Shown: piece by piece, positions 1 through 6,920 of the stretch
Layout: the number at the start of each line of letters is the position of its first letter
Position numbering within the stretch: position 1 is the stretch's first letter
Assembly: GCA_947505055.1 (NCBI GenBank)
Contig: CANNLO010000160.1
Span: 1 to 9,665 of the forward strand
Direction: 5' to 3'
From: Methylococcaceae bacterium
GTDB taxonomy: Bacteria; Pseudomonadota; Gammaproteobacteria; Methylococcales; Methylomonadaceae
DNA: 9,665 nt
Notes under the pieces: generated by a model
The model's input: the letters and a program-made list of their open reading frames with translations, nothing else
Told to the model about the DNA's origin: nothing
Database searches by the model: none
Translations under genes and position numbers: made by a program

Positions 1-114
1 AAACAAAAAGCTCAGGAACTTCATGAACTGGCACTGGTTAATTTGAAAATTTTTGGCAGCGAAGCCGACTTGTTACGTGACTTGTCGTTGTATATTATTC
101 AACGCGATCATTAG
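1..114 (+). CDS. C-terminal end of a probable polyprenyl/farnesyl diphosphate synthase (partial)
   Basis: The frame is open from base 1 and ends at TAG 112-114, giving the last 37 residues of a protein that begins outside the window. The residues read KQKAQELHELALVNL, then a G-x-E-A-D-L-L-R-D-L segment, and close with YIIQRDH. An Ala/Leu-rich helix followed by 'LR.L..YI..R' is the usual ending of trans-isoprenyl diphosphate synthases of the IspA type, which make farnesyl diphosphate from isopentenyl diphosphate in the cytoplasm. The catalytic aspartate motifs lie upstream and cannot be checked. Farnesyl diphosphate feeds squalene and hopanoid synthesis, which fits the hopanoid gene at the other end of the window, but no operon joins them. 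Another member of the polyprenyl synthetase family is possible. A strong double hairpin follows the stop. Confidence 0.5.
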   Translation, partial: KQKAQELHELALVNLKIFGSEADLLRDLSLYIIQRDH

Positions 115-123
115 TTTCAGAGC

Positions 124-156
124 AATTACATGGAACAGCTGTTCCATGTAATTTTT
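124..156 (+). terminator. Rho-independent terminator, perfect 30-bp palindrome
   Basis: Bases 124-153 are a perfect palindrome; the left half reads AATTACATGGAACAG and the right half is its exact complement. Bases 151-156 read ATTTTT, so T's follow the stem. It starts ten bases after the stop of the partial synthase gene and most likely ends that transcript. Because the sequence is exactly self-complementary, it could also form a cruciform or bind a dimeric protein. Confidence 0.75.
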
Positions 157-193
157 AAATGATTTCCATGTTTCAACATGGAAATCATTTTTT
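157..193 (+). terminator. Second tandem terminator hairpin
   Basis: AAATGATTTCCATG (157-170) pairs exactly with CATGGAAATCATTT (177-190), a 14-bp stem with a TTTCAA loop, followed by TTT. It lies directly after the first hairpin. It shares that hairpin's 7-base arm (TTCCATG/CATGGAA) in the opposite order, so the two hairpins could also pair with each other. It is probably a back-up terminator for the upstream gene. Confidence 0.7.
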
Positions 194-222
194 AGGAAAA
201 GTTATTATAGCCTGCCACAAAA

Positions 223-251
223 TTGACATATTCCTTTATAAAAACATTAAT
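223..251 (+). promoter_or_regulatory. Possible sigma-70 promoter for the 65-residue ORF
   Basis: A perfect -35 hexamer TTGACA at 223-228 is followed, after 17 bases, by ATTAAT at 246-251. The latter matches four of six -10 positions but lacks the highly conserved second-position A. It lies just downstream of the double terminator and about 100 bases before the ATG at 350, where a promoter would be needed. AT-rich sequence at 271-289 could hold another -10 element. Confidence 0.35.
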
Positions 252-349
252 GCGACCTAACTATTTGTTATTTAATTATATTATATTTTCGGCATTTTTT
301 ATGCTTTAAATTCGATTAATATTTTAATCGTTTTTTGAGAAATAAAATC

Positions 350-547
350 ATGAACATGCAACCTACATTTGATTCGTCCTGGTCGGTATTTATCGAAATT
401 TTAAGCGACGAATTCACCGAAAAAACCGGATTTGGTGTATATGCGCATATTACGCCCATAGATGTCAGCCTGGCATTCAAACAATATAAACAACTTAGCT
501 CGCCAATGCGTTCCTTTGTCCGTAACTATGTTCGGGATTATGTATAG
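350..547 (+). CDS. Small hypothetical protein, 65 residues
   Basis: I do not recognise this protein. The ATG at 350 is preferred because GAGA at 337-340 lies nine bases upstream as a weak ribosome site. A second ATG follows at 356, and a TTG at 335 would add five residues. The sequence has no signal peptide or membrane segment. It is mixed acidic/aromatic at the N-terminus (FDSSWSVFIEILSDEF) and basic/aromatic at the C-terminus (RSFVRNYVRDYV), and could be a small cytoplasmic helical protein. It stands alone between the double terminator and the EAL-HDOD gene, 154 bases from the latter, and the intervening bases show no clear terminator. Coherent amino-acid use and a promoter-like sequence upstream favour a real gene. 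Shortness and lack of a known family keep confidence moderate. Confidence 0.5.
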   Translation: MNMQPTFDSSWSVFIEILSDEFTEKTGFGVYAHITPIDVSLAFKQYKQLSSPMRSFVRNYVRDYV

Positions 548-701
548 ACAAGCGTCATTTAAATCGGACTATTTTTGATTTTTGGCATTTAAGTAACAGC
601 CAATATCACAAAACCGCATCCGACTCGACTGATTGCCATTAATCATGGTATAAAAGGTATTAATAGTTACAAATATATAAAATTTATACTTCAAACTTAC
701 A

Positions 702-1901
702 ATGAAAGACATTCTTATCGGGCGGCAACAGATTTTTGACCAGCATCTGAATGTTTACGGATATGAACTTCTTTTTAGAGGCCATGATTTTGACCTAAGC
801 CATAAAAGCGGGGCTACGAAAGCAACTAATCAGGTCATAACCGATACGCTTTTAGAGCTTGGTCTAAATACCATTGTAGGCCATCACAAAGCATTTATTA
901 ATTTCACAACCCAAAACATCCTGGACAAAACACCATTACACTTGCCTAAGGATCGAATTGTCATTGAAGTGCTTGAAAGTGTTGAAATTGACTCAATAAT
1001 CATTGCTGACTTAAAAGAACTATCCGAACTGGGTTATATCATTGCTCTGGATGATTTTGTCTTTTCCGAAGAATGGACACCTTTAGTCAAGTTTGCCGAT
1101 ATCATCAAACTCGATGTTATGGAAATGGGCGAGACCAAAACGCGAGAATTGATTAAACAACTTAAACCCTACAAGGCAAAACTACTCGCTGAAAAAGTCG
1201 AAACTTACGCTGAATATAAATACCTGCTTGAATTGGGCTGTACTTATTTTCAAGGCTTTTTTTTCAACAAACCCAATATTGTTTCCGGAAAACGCCTAAG
1301 TGTTAATCAGACCGCTGCAATTCAACTTTTAAATACAGTTAACAACCCAGATGTTGAATTTGAAGATCTGTCTAAAATAATCTCAAAAGATGTTGGACTA
1401 AGTTTTAAATTGCTGCACTATATAAATTCTGCATTTTTTGCATTACCCAATAAAGTCTCATCTATTAATCATGCAATTTCCTATTTAGGACTCAAGGAAA
1501 TAAAACGCTGGATAAATATAATGACACTCTCATCATTATCCAACAAACCCGAAGCAGTGATGAATAATGCCTTGATTCGAGGCAAAATGTGTGAAGAATT
1601 AGCAAACCTGAGCGGTAACAAATCGGACAACTTTTTTCTGATCGGCATTCTATCCAATCTGGACAGCTTGCTGGATATAAGCCTTAAGGACGCAATTAGC
1701 CAACTGCCACTATCTGACGATATTAGTTCTGCCATATTAGACAAAAAAGGACTGGGTGGCGAAGCGCTTAACTGTGTTATCAGTTATGAGAACTGGGACA
1801 TTTCAGCTATAACATTTAAAGATATTGATCAATCTATTATTGGCGATGCCTATATAAAAAGCATCGGCTGGGCAAAAGACATTCTAAGTAATATAAAATA
1901 A
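702..1901 (+). CDS. EAL-HDOD signalling protein (YuxH/CdgJ type), probable c-di-GMP phosphodiesterase or sensor
   Basis: This 399-residue cytoplasmic protein has an N-terminal EAL domain (about 1-195) and a C-terminal HDOD domain (about 205-390). By eye, the eight catalytic positions of active EAL enzymes are present: E22 (YELL), N67 (INFT), E89 (EVLE), D117-D118 (DDF), K136 (IKLD), E164 (AEKVE) and Q184 (FQG). The loop after DDF reads VFSEEW instead of the usual G-x-G-x-S-S, so dimerisation and activity may differ and hydrolysis of c-di-GMP is not assured. The HDOD part carries DVGLSFKLLHYINSAFF and SINHAISYLGLKEIKRW, typical of a domain thought to mediate signalling protein contacts. ATG 702 has no clear Shine-Dalgarno sequence. 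hflD starts two bases after the stop, so the two are probably co-transcribed. Confidence 0.92.
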   Translation: MKDILIGRQQIFDQHLNVYGYELLFRGHDFDLSHKSGATKATNQVITDTLLELGLNTIVGHHKAFINFTTQNILDKTPLHLPKDRIVIEVLESVEIDSIIIADLKELSELGYIIALDDFVFSEEWTPLVKFADIIKLDVMEMGETKTRELIKQLKPYKAKLLAEKVETYAEYKYLLELGCTYFQGFFFNKPNIVSGKRLSVNQTAAIQLLNTVNNPDVEFEDLSKIISKDVGLSFKLLHYINSAFFALPNKVSSINHAISYLGLKEIKRWINIMTLSSLSNKPEAVMNNALIRGKMCEELANLSGNKSDNFFLIGILSNLDSLLDISLKDAISQLPLSDDISSAILDKKGLGGEALNCVISYENWDISAITFKDIDQSIIGDAYIKSIGWAKDILSNIK

Positions 1902-1903
1902 CT

Positions 1904-2527
1904 ATGCCGTCAAATACAATCCATAACCAAACCCTAGCACTTGCCGGAATTGCACAGGCTGTGGCACTGGTTCAACAACTGGCCACAACAGGAACTGCCG
2001 ACTCGAAAGCATTGGAGTCGAGCATTGGTAGTCTGTTCATTAATGATGAGCATGGCGTACAAAATGTATACGGCGGATTATCTGGACTTAAATTGGGCAT
2101 TGAGCAACTAAACGATCAAATGACCGGTTTCAAAATCGCCAACCCTGAACAAGCACGCTATGCCGCCTCACTGGTTTTTCTGGAAAGCCAGCTCGATACA
2201 CAACCAGCCATGCTTAAGACCATTTTTATCGGCATTGACCGGGCTCAAGCGCAAGCTGAACATTTTGGCTTGCTCCATGAAAATGTACTGGCCAATCTGG
2301 GCGACATTTATCATTCCTCCCTTAGTACGCTTCAACCACGGATTATGGTCAATGGTGAACAGGAATACTTATCAAAACCCGACGTAGTCAATAAAATTCG
2401 TGCCTGTTTGCTGGCAGGAATACGTTCGGCGATACTCTGGAAACAATGCGGTGGCACCCGCTGGAAATTTATCTTTTTACGTAAAAAAATTCAGATTGAA
2501 ATACAACTATTGTTAAAACAGCTTTAG
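1904..2527 (+). CDS. hflD: HflD family protein (high frequency lysogenization protein homologue)
   Basis: At 207 residues, this matches the usual length of HflD (YcfC), a membrane-associated helical protein of gammaproteobacteria. In E. coli it binds phage lambda CII and lowers its activity; its normal cellular role is unsettled. Family landmarks seen are LALAGIAQAVALVQQLA near the N-terminus (residues 11-27), a central VFLESQL helix, LQPRIMVNGE, and the C-terminal KIRACLLAGIRSAILWKQCGG segment followed by a basic tail. In E. coli and many relatives, hflD sits beside mnmA and purB. Here it follows the EAL-HDOD gene by two bases and precedes an ABC ATPase by eight, an unusual setting. The start at ATG 1904 fits the family N-terminus, although no strong ribosome site is visible, so translation may be coupled to the upstream gene. 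Confidence 0.92.
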   Translation: MPSNTIHNQTLALAGIAQAVALVQQLATTGTADSKALESSIGSLFINDEHGVQNVYGGLSGLKLGIEQLNDQMTGFKIANPEQARYAASLVFLESQLDTQPAMLKTIFIGIDRAQAQAEHFGLLHENVLANLGDIYHSSLSTLQPRIMVNGEQEYLSKPDVVNKIRACLLAGIRSAILWKQCGGTRWKFIFLRKKIQIEIQLLLKQL

Positions 2528-2535
2528 TTTCCGAA

Positions 2536-3465
2536 ATGACTCCTCTTATTGAAGCCGAGCATCTTACCCGCTATTACGACAAACATTGCGCGGTAAAAGA
2601 CGTCAGTTTTATTCTGGGCAAAGGTGAAGTACTCGGGTTTTTAGGTGCCAACGGCGCTGGTAAAACAACGACCATGCAGATGCTGTGTGGCAATCTCGCG
2701 CCCAGCGCTGGTCAAATCAAAATTAACGGCTTTGATCTTCTGGATCAACCCAAAGCTGCCAAACTAAATCTGGGCTATTTGCCGGACACACCACCGCTAT
2801 ACAAAGAATTAACCGTACAAGAATTTTTGCTTTATTGCTGCGCCTTGCATGGTATTACAAAAGCCTCCAGAGCTGGCGCTATAAAGACTACTCTAGAACG
2901 CTGTGGCTTAACCGAGGTTAGCGACCGACTGATCGCCAATTTGTCAAAAGGCTTTCAGCAAAGAGTTGGCATTGCCCAGGCCATCTTGCATAATCCTCAA
3001 GTTATCGTGCTGGACGAACCGACGGTAGGCCTTGATCCGATTCAAATTCGAGAAATCCGCACGCTAATCCGGGAACTGGGCCAGGATCACGGCGTCATTT
3101 TGTCAACTCACATTCTCACTGAAGTACAAGAATCTTGCTCGCATGTGCAAATTATTCATCAGGGACAGTTGATTTTCAATGAAACCATAGCTGGACTTAA
3201 TCGGCAGATGGACACCGGAACTCTTCAAGTCTGCACCCGACTGACACCCGATATCAATCACTTGCTAGCTCTGCCCGGCATCAGCTCCATCGAACTAATT
3301 TCCGCAAACCAACTCAAAGTTCATCACAGCCTTACCGCAAATCCTGCCGAACAACTTGCAGAAACGATTATTGCCGCTGGCTGGGGTTTACAGGAACTAA
3401 CGCCGGTAAAAAGGTCAATGGAGGATATTTTTATCAGCCTGACCAAAGATCATGTTGATGCTTGA
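2536..3465 (+). CDS. ABC transporter ATP-binding protein, GldA/CcmA type
   Basis: This 309-residue cytoplasmic ATPase should power the permease and GldG-like protein downstream. It shows an A-loop tyrosine near Y14, Walker A GANGAGKT (37-44), signature LSKGFQQR (136-143), Walker B VIVLDEP (156-162) with catalytic E161, a D-loop GLDP (165-168) and switch H192. YLPD (81-84) stands where the Q-loop normally is, as is common in this branch of ABC-2 exporters. After the roughly 220-residue core comes a C-terminal extension of about 85 residues, also typical of the GldA/CcmA group. All nucleotide-site residues are present, so it should be active. It starts eight bases after hflD with no clear ribosome site. 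A 168-bp gap separates it from its permease. The substrate cannot be read from sequence. Confidence 0.93.
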   Translation: MTPLIEAEHLTRYYDKHCAVKDVSFILGKGEVLGFLGANGAGKTTTMQMLCGNLAPSAGQIKINGFDLLDQPKAAKLNLGYLPDTPPLYKELTVQEFLLYCCALHGITKASRAGAIKTTLERCGLTEVSDRLIANLSKGFQQRVGIAQAILHNPQVIVLDEPTVGLDPIQIREIRTLIRELGQDHGVILSTHILTEVQESCSHVQIIHQGQLIFNETIAGLNRQMDTGTLQVCTRLTPDINHLLALPGISSIELISANQLKVHHSLTANPAEQLAETIIAAGWGLQELTPVKRSMEDIFISLTKDHVDA

Positions 3466-3633
3466 AAATGCATGTAGACAAATGCCCTCAAGACAAACCT
3501 GATCTGTGGCACTTATTAAAACTTGAATAATAGCCAGGCTCCGCTTGTTTTTTTCGTGTCATTGTTGTCTTCGTGATGATATTTTCTAACTGATCGTTCT
3601 GCGTTGATTTACCTTAATAACTTATAAAAAAAC

Positions 3634-4386
3634 ATGATCCTAACCATAGCCTCCCGTGAATTTAAATCGCTATTTTTATCGCCCATGGCCTGGACAATTT
3701 TGGCTATTCTACAATTCATACTGGCGTTTTTATTTTTAACCCAAGTTGAAGCCTTCACTACACTCCAGTCCAAACTGGCCGGTATTGAAGGGGCGCCGGG
3801 CTTGACCGACATTATCGTACCGCCTTTATTCGGTAACGCCGGCATCATCCTGCTACTAGTTACACCTTTGTTGACCATGCGTTTAATCTGCGAAGAACGC
3901 CGTAACAAAACCTTGTCTCTGCTACTATCAGCACCGGTTTCCAATAGCGATATTATCCTCGGCAAGTATTTAGGCATTCTTGGACTGATGCTATTGATCA
4001 TTACCTTGGTCACGCTAATGCCACTGTCTTTATTGAGTGGTGGAGATCTTGATTTAGGTAAATTATTTGCCAATATACTAGGACTGCTGTTACTGGTGGC
4101 CGCATTTACTGCAACTGGATTATTCATGTCTTGTATCAGCGGTCATCCCACGGTAGCGGCAATGAGTACTTTCGGGATTTTGCTGTTCCTGTGGATACTG
4201 GACTGGTCAGCCGGCCTCAATGACCAGGGCAGCGAACTGTTTGAATACCTGTCACTCCTGAGACACTTCCAAAACATCCAAAGCGGCTTAATCAGTTCGA
4301 CTGATGTCAGCTATTTTTTGTTGTTTATAGCAACATTTATTGCGCTCAGCATTCACAGTCTGGATAACGACCGGTTGCAAAAATGA
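3634..4386 (+). CDS. ABC-2 type permease, GldF-like
   Basis: This 250-residue inner-membrane protein has about six hydrophobic segments: near residues 17-37, 68-85, 112-133, 142-168, 175-192 and 226-243. The opening (IASREFKSLFLSPMAW) and RLICEERRNKTLSLLLSAPVSNSDIILGKYLG, a cytoplasmic coupling stretch between the second and third membrane segments, are characteristic of ABC-2 permeases of the GldF/NosY kind. ATG 3634 is the only sensible start, because an in-frame TAA lies at 3625-3627 and no ribosome site is evident. Its last codon overlaps the next gene in an ATGA junction (4383-4386), implying translational coupling. Together with the ATPase upstream it forms the transport core. Whether it exports a polysaccharide, lipid or protein is unknown. 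Confidence 0.87.
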   Translation: MILTIASREFKSLFLSPMAWTILAILQFILAFLFLTQVEAFTTLQSKLAGIEGAPGLTDIIVPPLFGNAGIILLLVTPLLTMRLICEERRNKTLSLLLSAPVSNSDIILGKYLGILGLMLLIITLVTLMPLSLLSGGDLDLGKLFANILGLLLLVAAFTATGLFMSCISGHPTVAAMSTFGILLFLWILDWSAGLNDQGSELFEYLSLLRHFQNIQSGLISSTDVSYFLLFIATFIALSIHSLDNDRLQK

Positions 4387-5780
4387 AAATATCAGCCCAT
4401 AAACATCGGCAAATTCGCTTGAAAAATGGACTCATCACCCTGGCATTAATCTGTTTACTGGGAACGCTGGCCTGGTTAAGCACCCTTTACAGCACTGAAA
4501 CCGACATCACCCGCAATGCAGGCAACAGCTTATCCGCAGCCTCGAAAAAACTGCTGGACTCTTTACCTGATAACATAGTAATTACCGCCTATATCAAAAA
4601 AGACACCGCGCTAAGAAGCCAAATTTCACAATTGGTAACCCGCTATAAACGTCATAAAAGCAACTTAAGCTTAACTTTTATAAACCCCGACTCGCAGCCG
4701 GAAAAAACCCGCGAACTTAATATCGATGCTGCCGGACTATTTCTTGTCGACTATCAGGGCCGCACTGAAAAACTTAACTTTATCGATGAATCATCACTAA
4801 CCAATGCCTTGCTGCAACTGGCTAACGCCGACGAACGTTGGGTTACTTTTTTATCCGGTCATGGCGAAAGAACGCCAGACGGTATCGCTAATTTTGATTT
4901 TGGACAATTCAACAAAGAACTGGAACGACGTAAAATCAAAGCACTAGCAATCAATCTGGCGACGCTACCGGCAATTCCGAACAATTCTGCTTTACTGGTG
5001 CTTAGCGCGCCTGCGGTCCCCTTATTGAGCGGTGAACTTAACTTGATCAAAAGTTATATCCAGCAAGGTGGCAATCTGTTTTTAATGACCGATCCCGGTA
5101 ACCACAATCTGGATGACTTGCTTAAAATACTGGGCTTACGTCAGTTACCAGGAACGCTTGTCGACAGTAAATCCAAGCTCTTTGGCATCAACGACCCGAG
5201 TTTCGTGCTGGCCAGCGACTATCTTCCCCATCTCATCACCCAAGGTTTCCAAACCATAACCGTTTATCCGGTTACTTCAGCACTGCAAAACGTCGAAGAA
5301 ACCGATTACCAACCGGTAGAATTACTAAAAAGCGCAGTCCAGTCATGGACTGAAACCGGACCGATAGCAGGAAAAATTGTTTTTGATGCTGATGGCGAAG
5401 AAAAACAAGGTCCATTGGTGTTTGCTTATGCCTTGACCCGCAAGCTAGATGCTAAAAATTCTAAAACCGGATCGGGACAAGATTCTGCAAAAACCACGCC
5501 CAAGTCTGTCGAACAAAGAATTGTGGTTGTCGGTGACGGTGATTTTCTATCTAACGCCTATCTCGGCAATGTTGGCAATCTGGACATCGGACTACGAATG
5601 ATCAACTGGCTATTTCACGACGATCGGTTTATCAACATCCCAACAAAAATTGCCGCCGATAAAAGCCTGCAATTAAGTCCAATTGCCGTAGGAATCATCG
5701 GCTTCGGCTTTTTGATTGCCATCCCTTTATTATTACTGGGAACGGGGATTTACATCTGGCGTAAGCGTAAACAACGCTGA
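4383..5780 (+). CDS. GldG-type auxiliary component of an ABC-2 transporter
   Basis: This 465-residue inner-membrane protein has one membrane helix near the N-terminus (about 16-37), a large soluble domain of about 390 residues, and a C-terminal membrane helix (about 433-457) followed by a basic KRKQR end. Family marks are DITRNAGNSLSAASKKLLDSLPDNI after the first helix, FLSGHGERTPDG in the middle, an LLVLSAPAVPLLSGEL stretch, and VVVGDGDFLSNAYLGN before the last helix. These fit the GldG/ABC-transporter auxiliary domain that accompanies GldF permeases. In Bacteroidetes, GldA, GldF and GldG are needed for gliding; proteobacterial relatives are common and are not evidence of gliding. It starts inside the permease stop codon. 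A Lys/Ser/Thr-rich insert near residues 355-380 is probably a flexible loop. Confidence 0.88.
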   Translation: MKISAHKHRQIRLKNGLITLALICLLGTLAWLSTLYSTETDITRNAGNSLSAASKKLLDSLPDNIVITAYIKKDTALRSQISQLVTRYKRHKSNLSLTFINPDSQPEKTRELNIDAAGLFLVDYQGRTEKLNFIDESSLTNALLQLANADERWVTFLSGHGERTPDGIANFDFGQFNKELERRKIKALAINLATLPAIPNNSALLVLSAPAVPLLSGELNLIKSYIQQGGNLFLMTDPGNHNLDDLLKILGLRQLPGTLVDSKSKLFGINDPSFVLASDYLPHLITQGFQTITVYPVTSALQNVEETDYQPVELLKSAVQSWTETGPIAGKIVFDADGEEKQGPLVFAYALTRKLDAKNSKTGSGQDSAKTTPKSVEQRIVVVGDGDFLSNAYLGNVGNLDIGLRMINWLFHDDRFINIPTKIAADKSLQLSPIAVGIIGFGFLIAIPLLLLGTGIYIWRKRKQR

Positions 5781-5782
5781 TA

Positions 5783-6319
5783 TTGGTTTATAGTTTGATA
5801 ATTAGAATATCTTTACTGTTAATTCTTAGTTCATTACCCGTATTTTTATTGGTAGAGTTATTGCTGTGGCTAGTCATACCTATTTTTCCAGAAGCCTTGA
5901 CTTTATTAGGTTCGGCAATGTTAATCAGCAGTTTTTCTTTATTAGCAATTGCTGCTGTTTCGGGAATTTTAAAAATAATTACCGGCTCTATTCGAGATTA
6001 TTGTTCGCTAAACCAACAGACCCAGCGCCGCTTTCGGTTTATTCAAGATCAACAGGAGCAAATTAAGCGACTGTTTCATTATCAAACAAAACAGATAAAA
6101 TATATTCATGAATTAAAAAGAAAACGTTTTTTAAAGCATAATAATAAACAACACATTAACGCCTTGTCTGACTCAATTAATCTCGAACTATTGTTGCTTA
6201 AACCCAAATTATCCAAAAATTTTTATCAACAATTACAAGGCGAACATACACGCTATAAGAATCAACAAGATATCCAGGCATTATTAATATTACAACAGAA
6301 AATCTCTAGCTTGGTGTAG
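5783..6319 (+). CDS. Unrecognised two-helix membrane protein with basic coiled-coil tail
   Basis: I do not recognise this 178-residue protein. It has two strongly hydrophobic segments (about 5-34 and 40-66), then a Gln/Lys/Arg-rich stretch (about 70-120, containing QDQQEQIKRLF and HELKRKRFLKHNN) likely to form a cytoplasmic coiled coil, and a Leu-rich helical end. The frame opens with TTG at 5783, two bases after the GldG-like stop; a second in-frame TTG is at 5795, and no ATG occurs until residue 46, inside the second membrane segment. A non-ATG start is therefore needed if both helices are translated. Base use is far more AT-rich than in the transporter genes (13 G+C in 60 bases at 6061-6120, against 31 in 60 at 4801-4860). 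Tight spacing suggests it works with the ABC transporter, but that is inference. Confidence 0.65.
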   Translation: MVYSLIIRISLLLILSSLPVFLLVELLLWLVIPIFPEALTLLGSAMLISSFSLLAIAAVSGILKIITGSIRDYCSLNQQTQRRFRFIQDQQEQIKRLFHYQTKQIKYIHELKRKRFLKHNNKQHINALSDSINLELLLLKPKLSKNFYQQLQGEHTRYKNQQDIQALLILQQKISSLV

Positions 6320-6322
6320 CGG

Positions 6323-6844
6323 ATGACTATTTTAAATAAATTAATTAAACTGTTTTTTTTCATTAAAGACCAAAATCTCCAATGGCATCAAACCAATCAG
6401 GATGATCTGGCAAAACTTAAACAGTCTCGCGTATTGGCTGAAAAAGCTCTGGAAGCCCAATTAAAAAAGAAAAGCATAGTACTGGAACACCATATCAGCC
6501 TACTCAAAACCAAACACAACACTGAACTGTCGATGTTAAAAATAAAGTGCAAACAAGATATTATCGATTACAAACAATATCTTTCAGCTCTTGATAAACT
6601 AAAAAACTCCATTCAGACCAGCTACACCCATTTACCCGAAGCGATCGCTTTCACCATTCATCATCATGCTAAATATTTATTGAATCAAATGTGGGAGGCA
6701 GAAGATTTTGAACAAAAAATGCACTTGGAATTAAAACTTATCCGCTTTATGACGACTGTACATGAAGATGCGCGTGCTTATCTGGAAGGCATCACCACAG
6801 AAAAATTGCCTGAAAAAACCTTGAGCCTGATTGAGCGGCAATAA
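6323..6844 (+). CDS. Unrecognised soluble coiled-coil protein
   Basis: I do not recognise this 173-residue protein. A short amphipathic start (MTILNKLIKLFFFIKDQ) could lie along the membrane. Residues about 25-80 are a continuous Lys/Glu/Leu-rich stretch (LAKLKQSRVLAEKALEAQLKKK) likely to be a coiled coil. The rest is helical with a HHHAK cluster near 110 and an acidic end. There is no signal peptide and no full membrane helix. ATG 6323 is three bases after the preceding TAG, so the two unknown genes are probably co-translated. Like its neighbour it is AT-rich and may vary quickly between species. Together the pair resembles a membrane anchor plus a cytoplasmic coiled-coil partner. A role with the GldG-type transporter is a guess from gene order. 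Confidence 0.7.
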   Translation: MTILNKLIKLFFFIKDQNLQWHQTNQDDLAKLKQSRVLAEKALEAQLKKKSIVLEHHISLLKTKHNTELSMLKIKCKQDIIDYKQYLSALDKLKNSIQTSYTHLPEAIAFTIHHHAKYLLNQMWEAEDFEQKMHLELKLIRFMTTVHEDARAYLEGITTEKLPEKTLSLIERQ

Positions 6845-6920
6845 AATGACATGATGAATTAAGATATTACTATATAAGCCTAAGTTTCCCCAACCTTAAC
6901 CACCTGAAAAATTAAAAACA

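Noticed and set aside
124..190. CRISPR-like or integration-site repeats
   Set aside because: The repeated arms form simple hairpins without regular spacers, and no cas gene or integrase is present.
548..701. Possible terminator (AAATC...GATTTTT) and promoter elements before the EAL-HDOD gene
   Set aside because: The stem is only five A/T-rich base pairs, and no -35/-10 pair with acceptable spacing was found.
1481..1744. 87-codon open frame on the - strand inside the EAL-HDOD gene
   Set aside because: It is antisense to the conserved HDOD domain with no independent support.
3468..3530. 20-codon open frame starting at ATG in the ATPase-permease gap
   Set aside because: It is too short, lacks a ribosome site and has no recognisable sequence; chance is the simplest explanation.
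3609..4127. 172-codon open frame on the - strand
   Set aside because: It lies almost wholly antisense to the ABC permease, whose membrane segments and family motifs are clear; its Ser/Arg/Lys-rich product looks like a complement artefact.
2536..5780. Reading the GldA/F/G-like genes as a gliding motility system
   Set aside because: No other gliding genes are present and such transporters are widespread in non-gliding proteobacteria; only the transporter architecture is supported.
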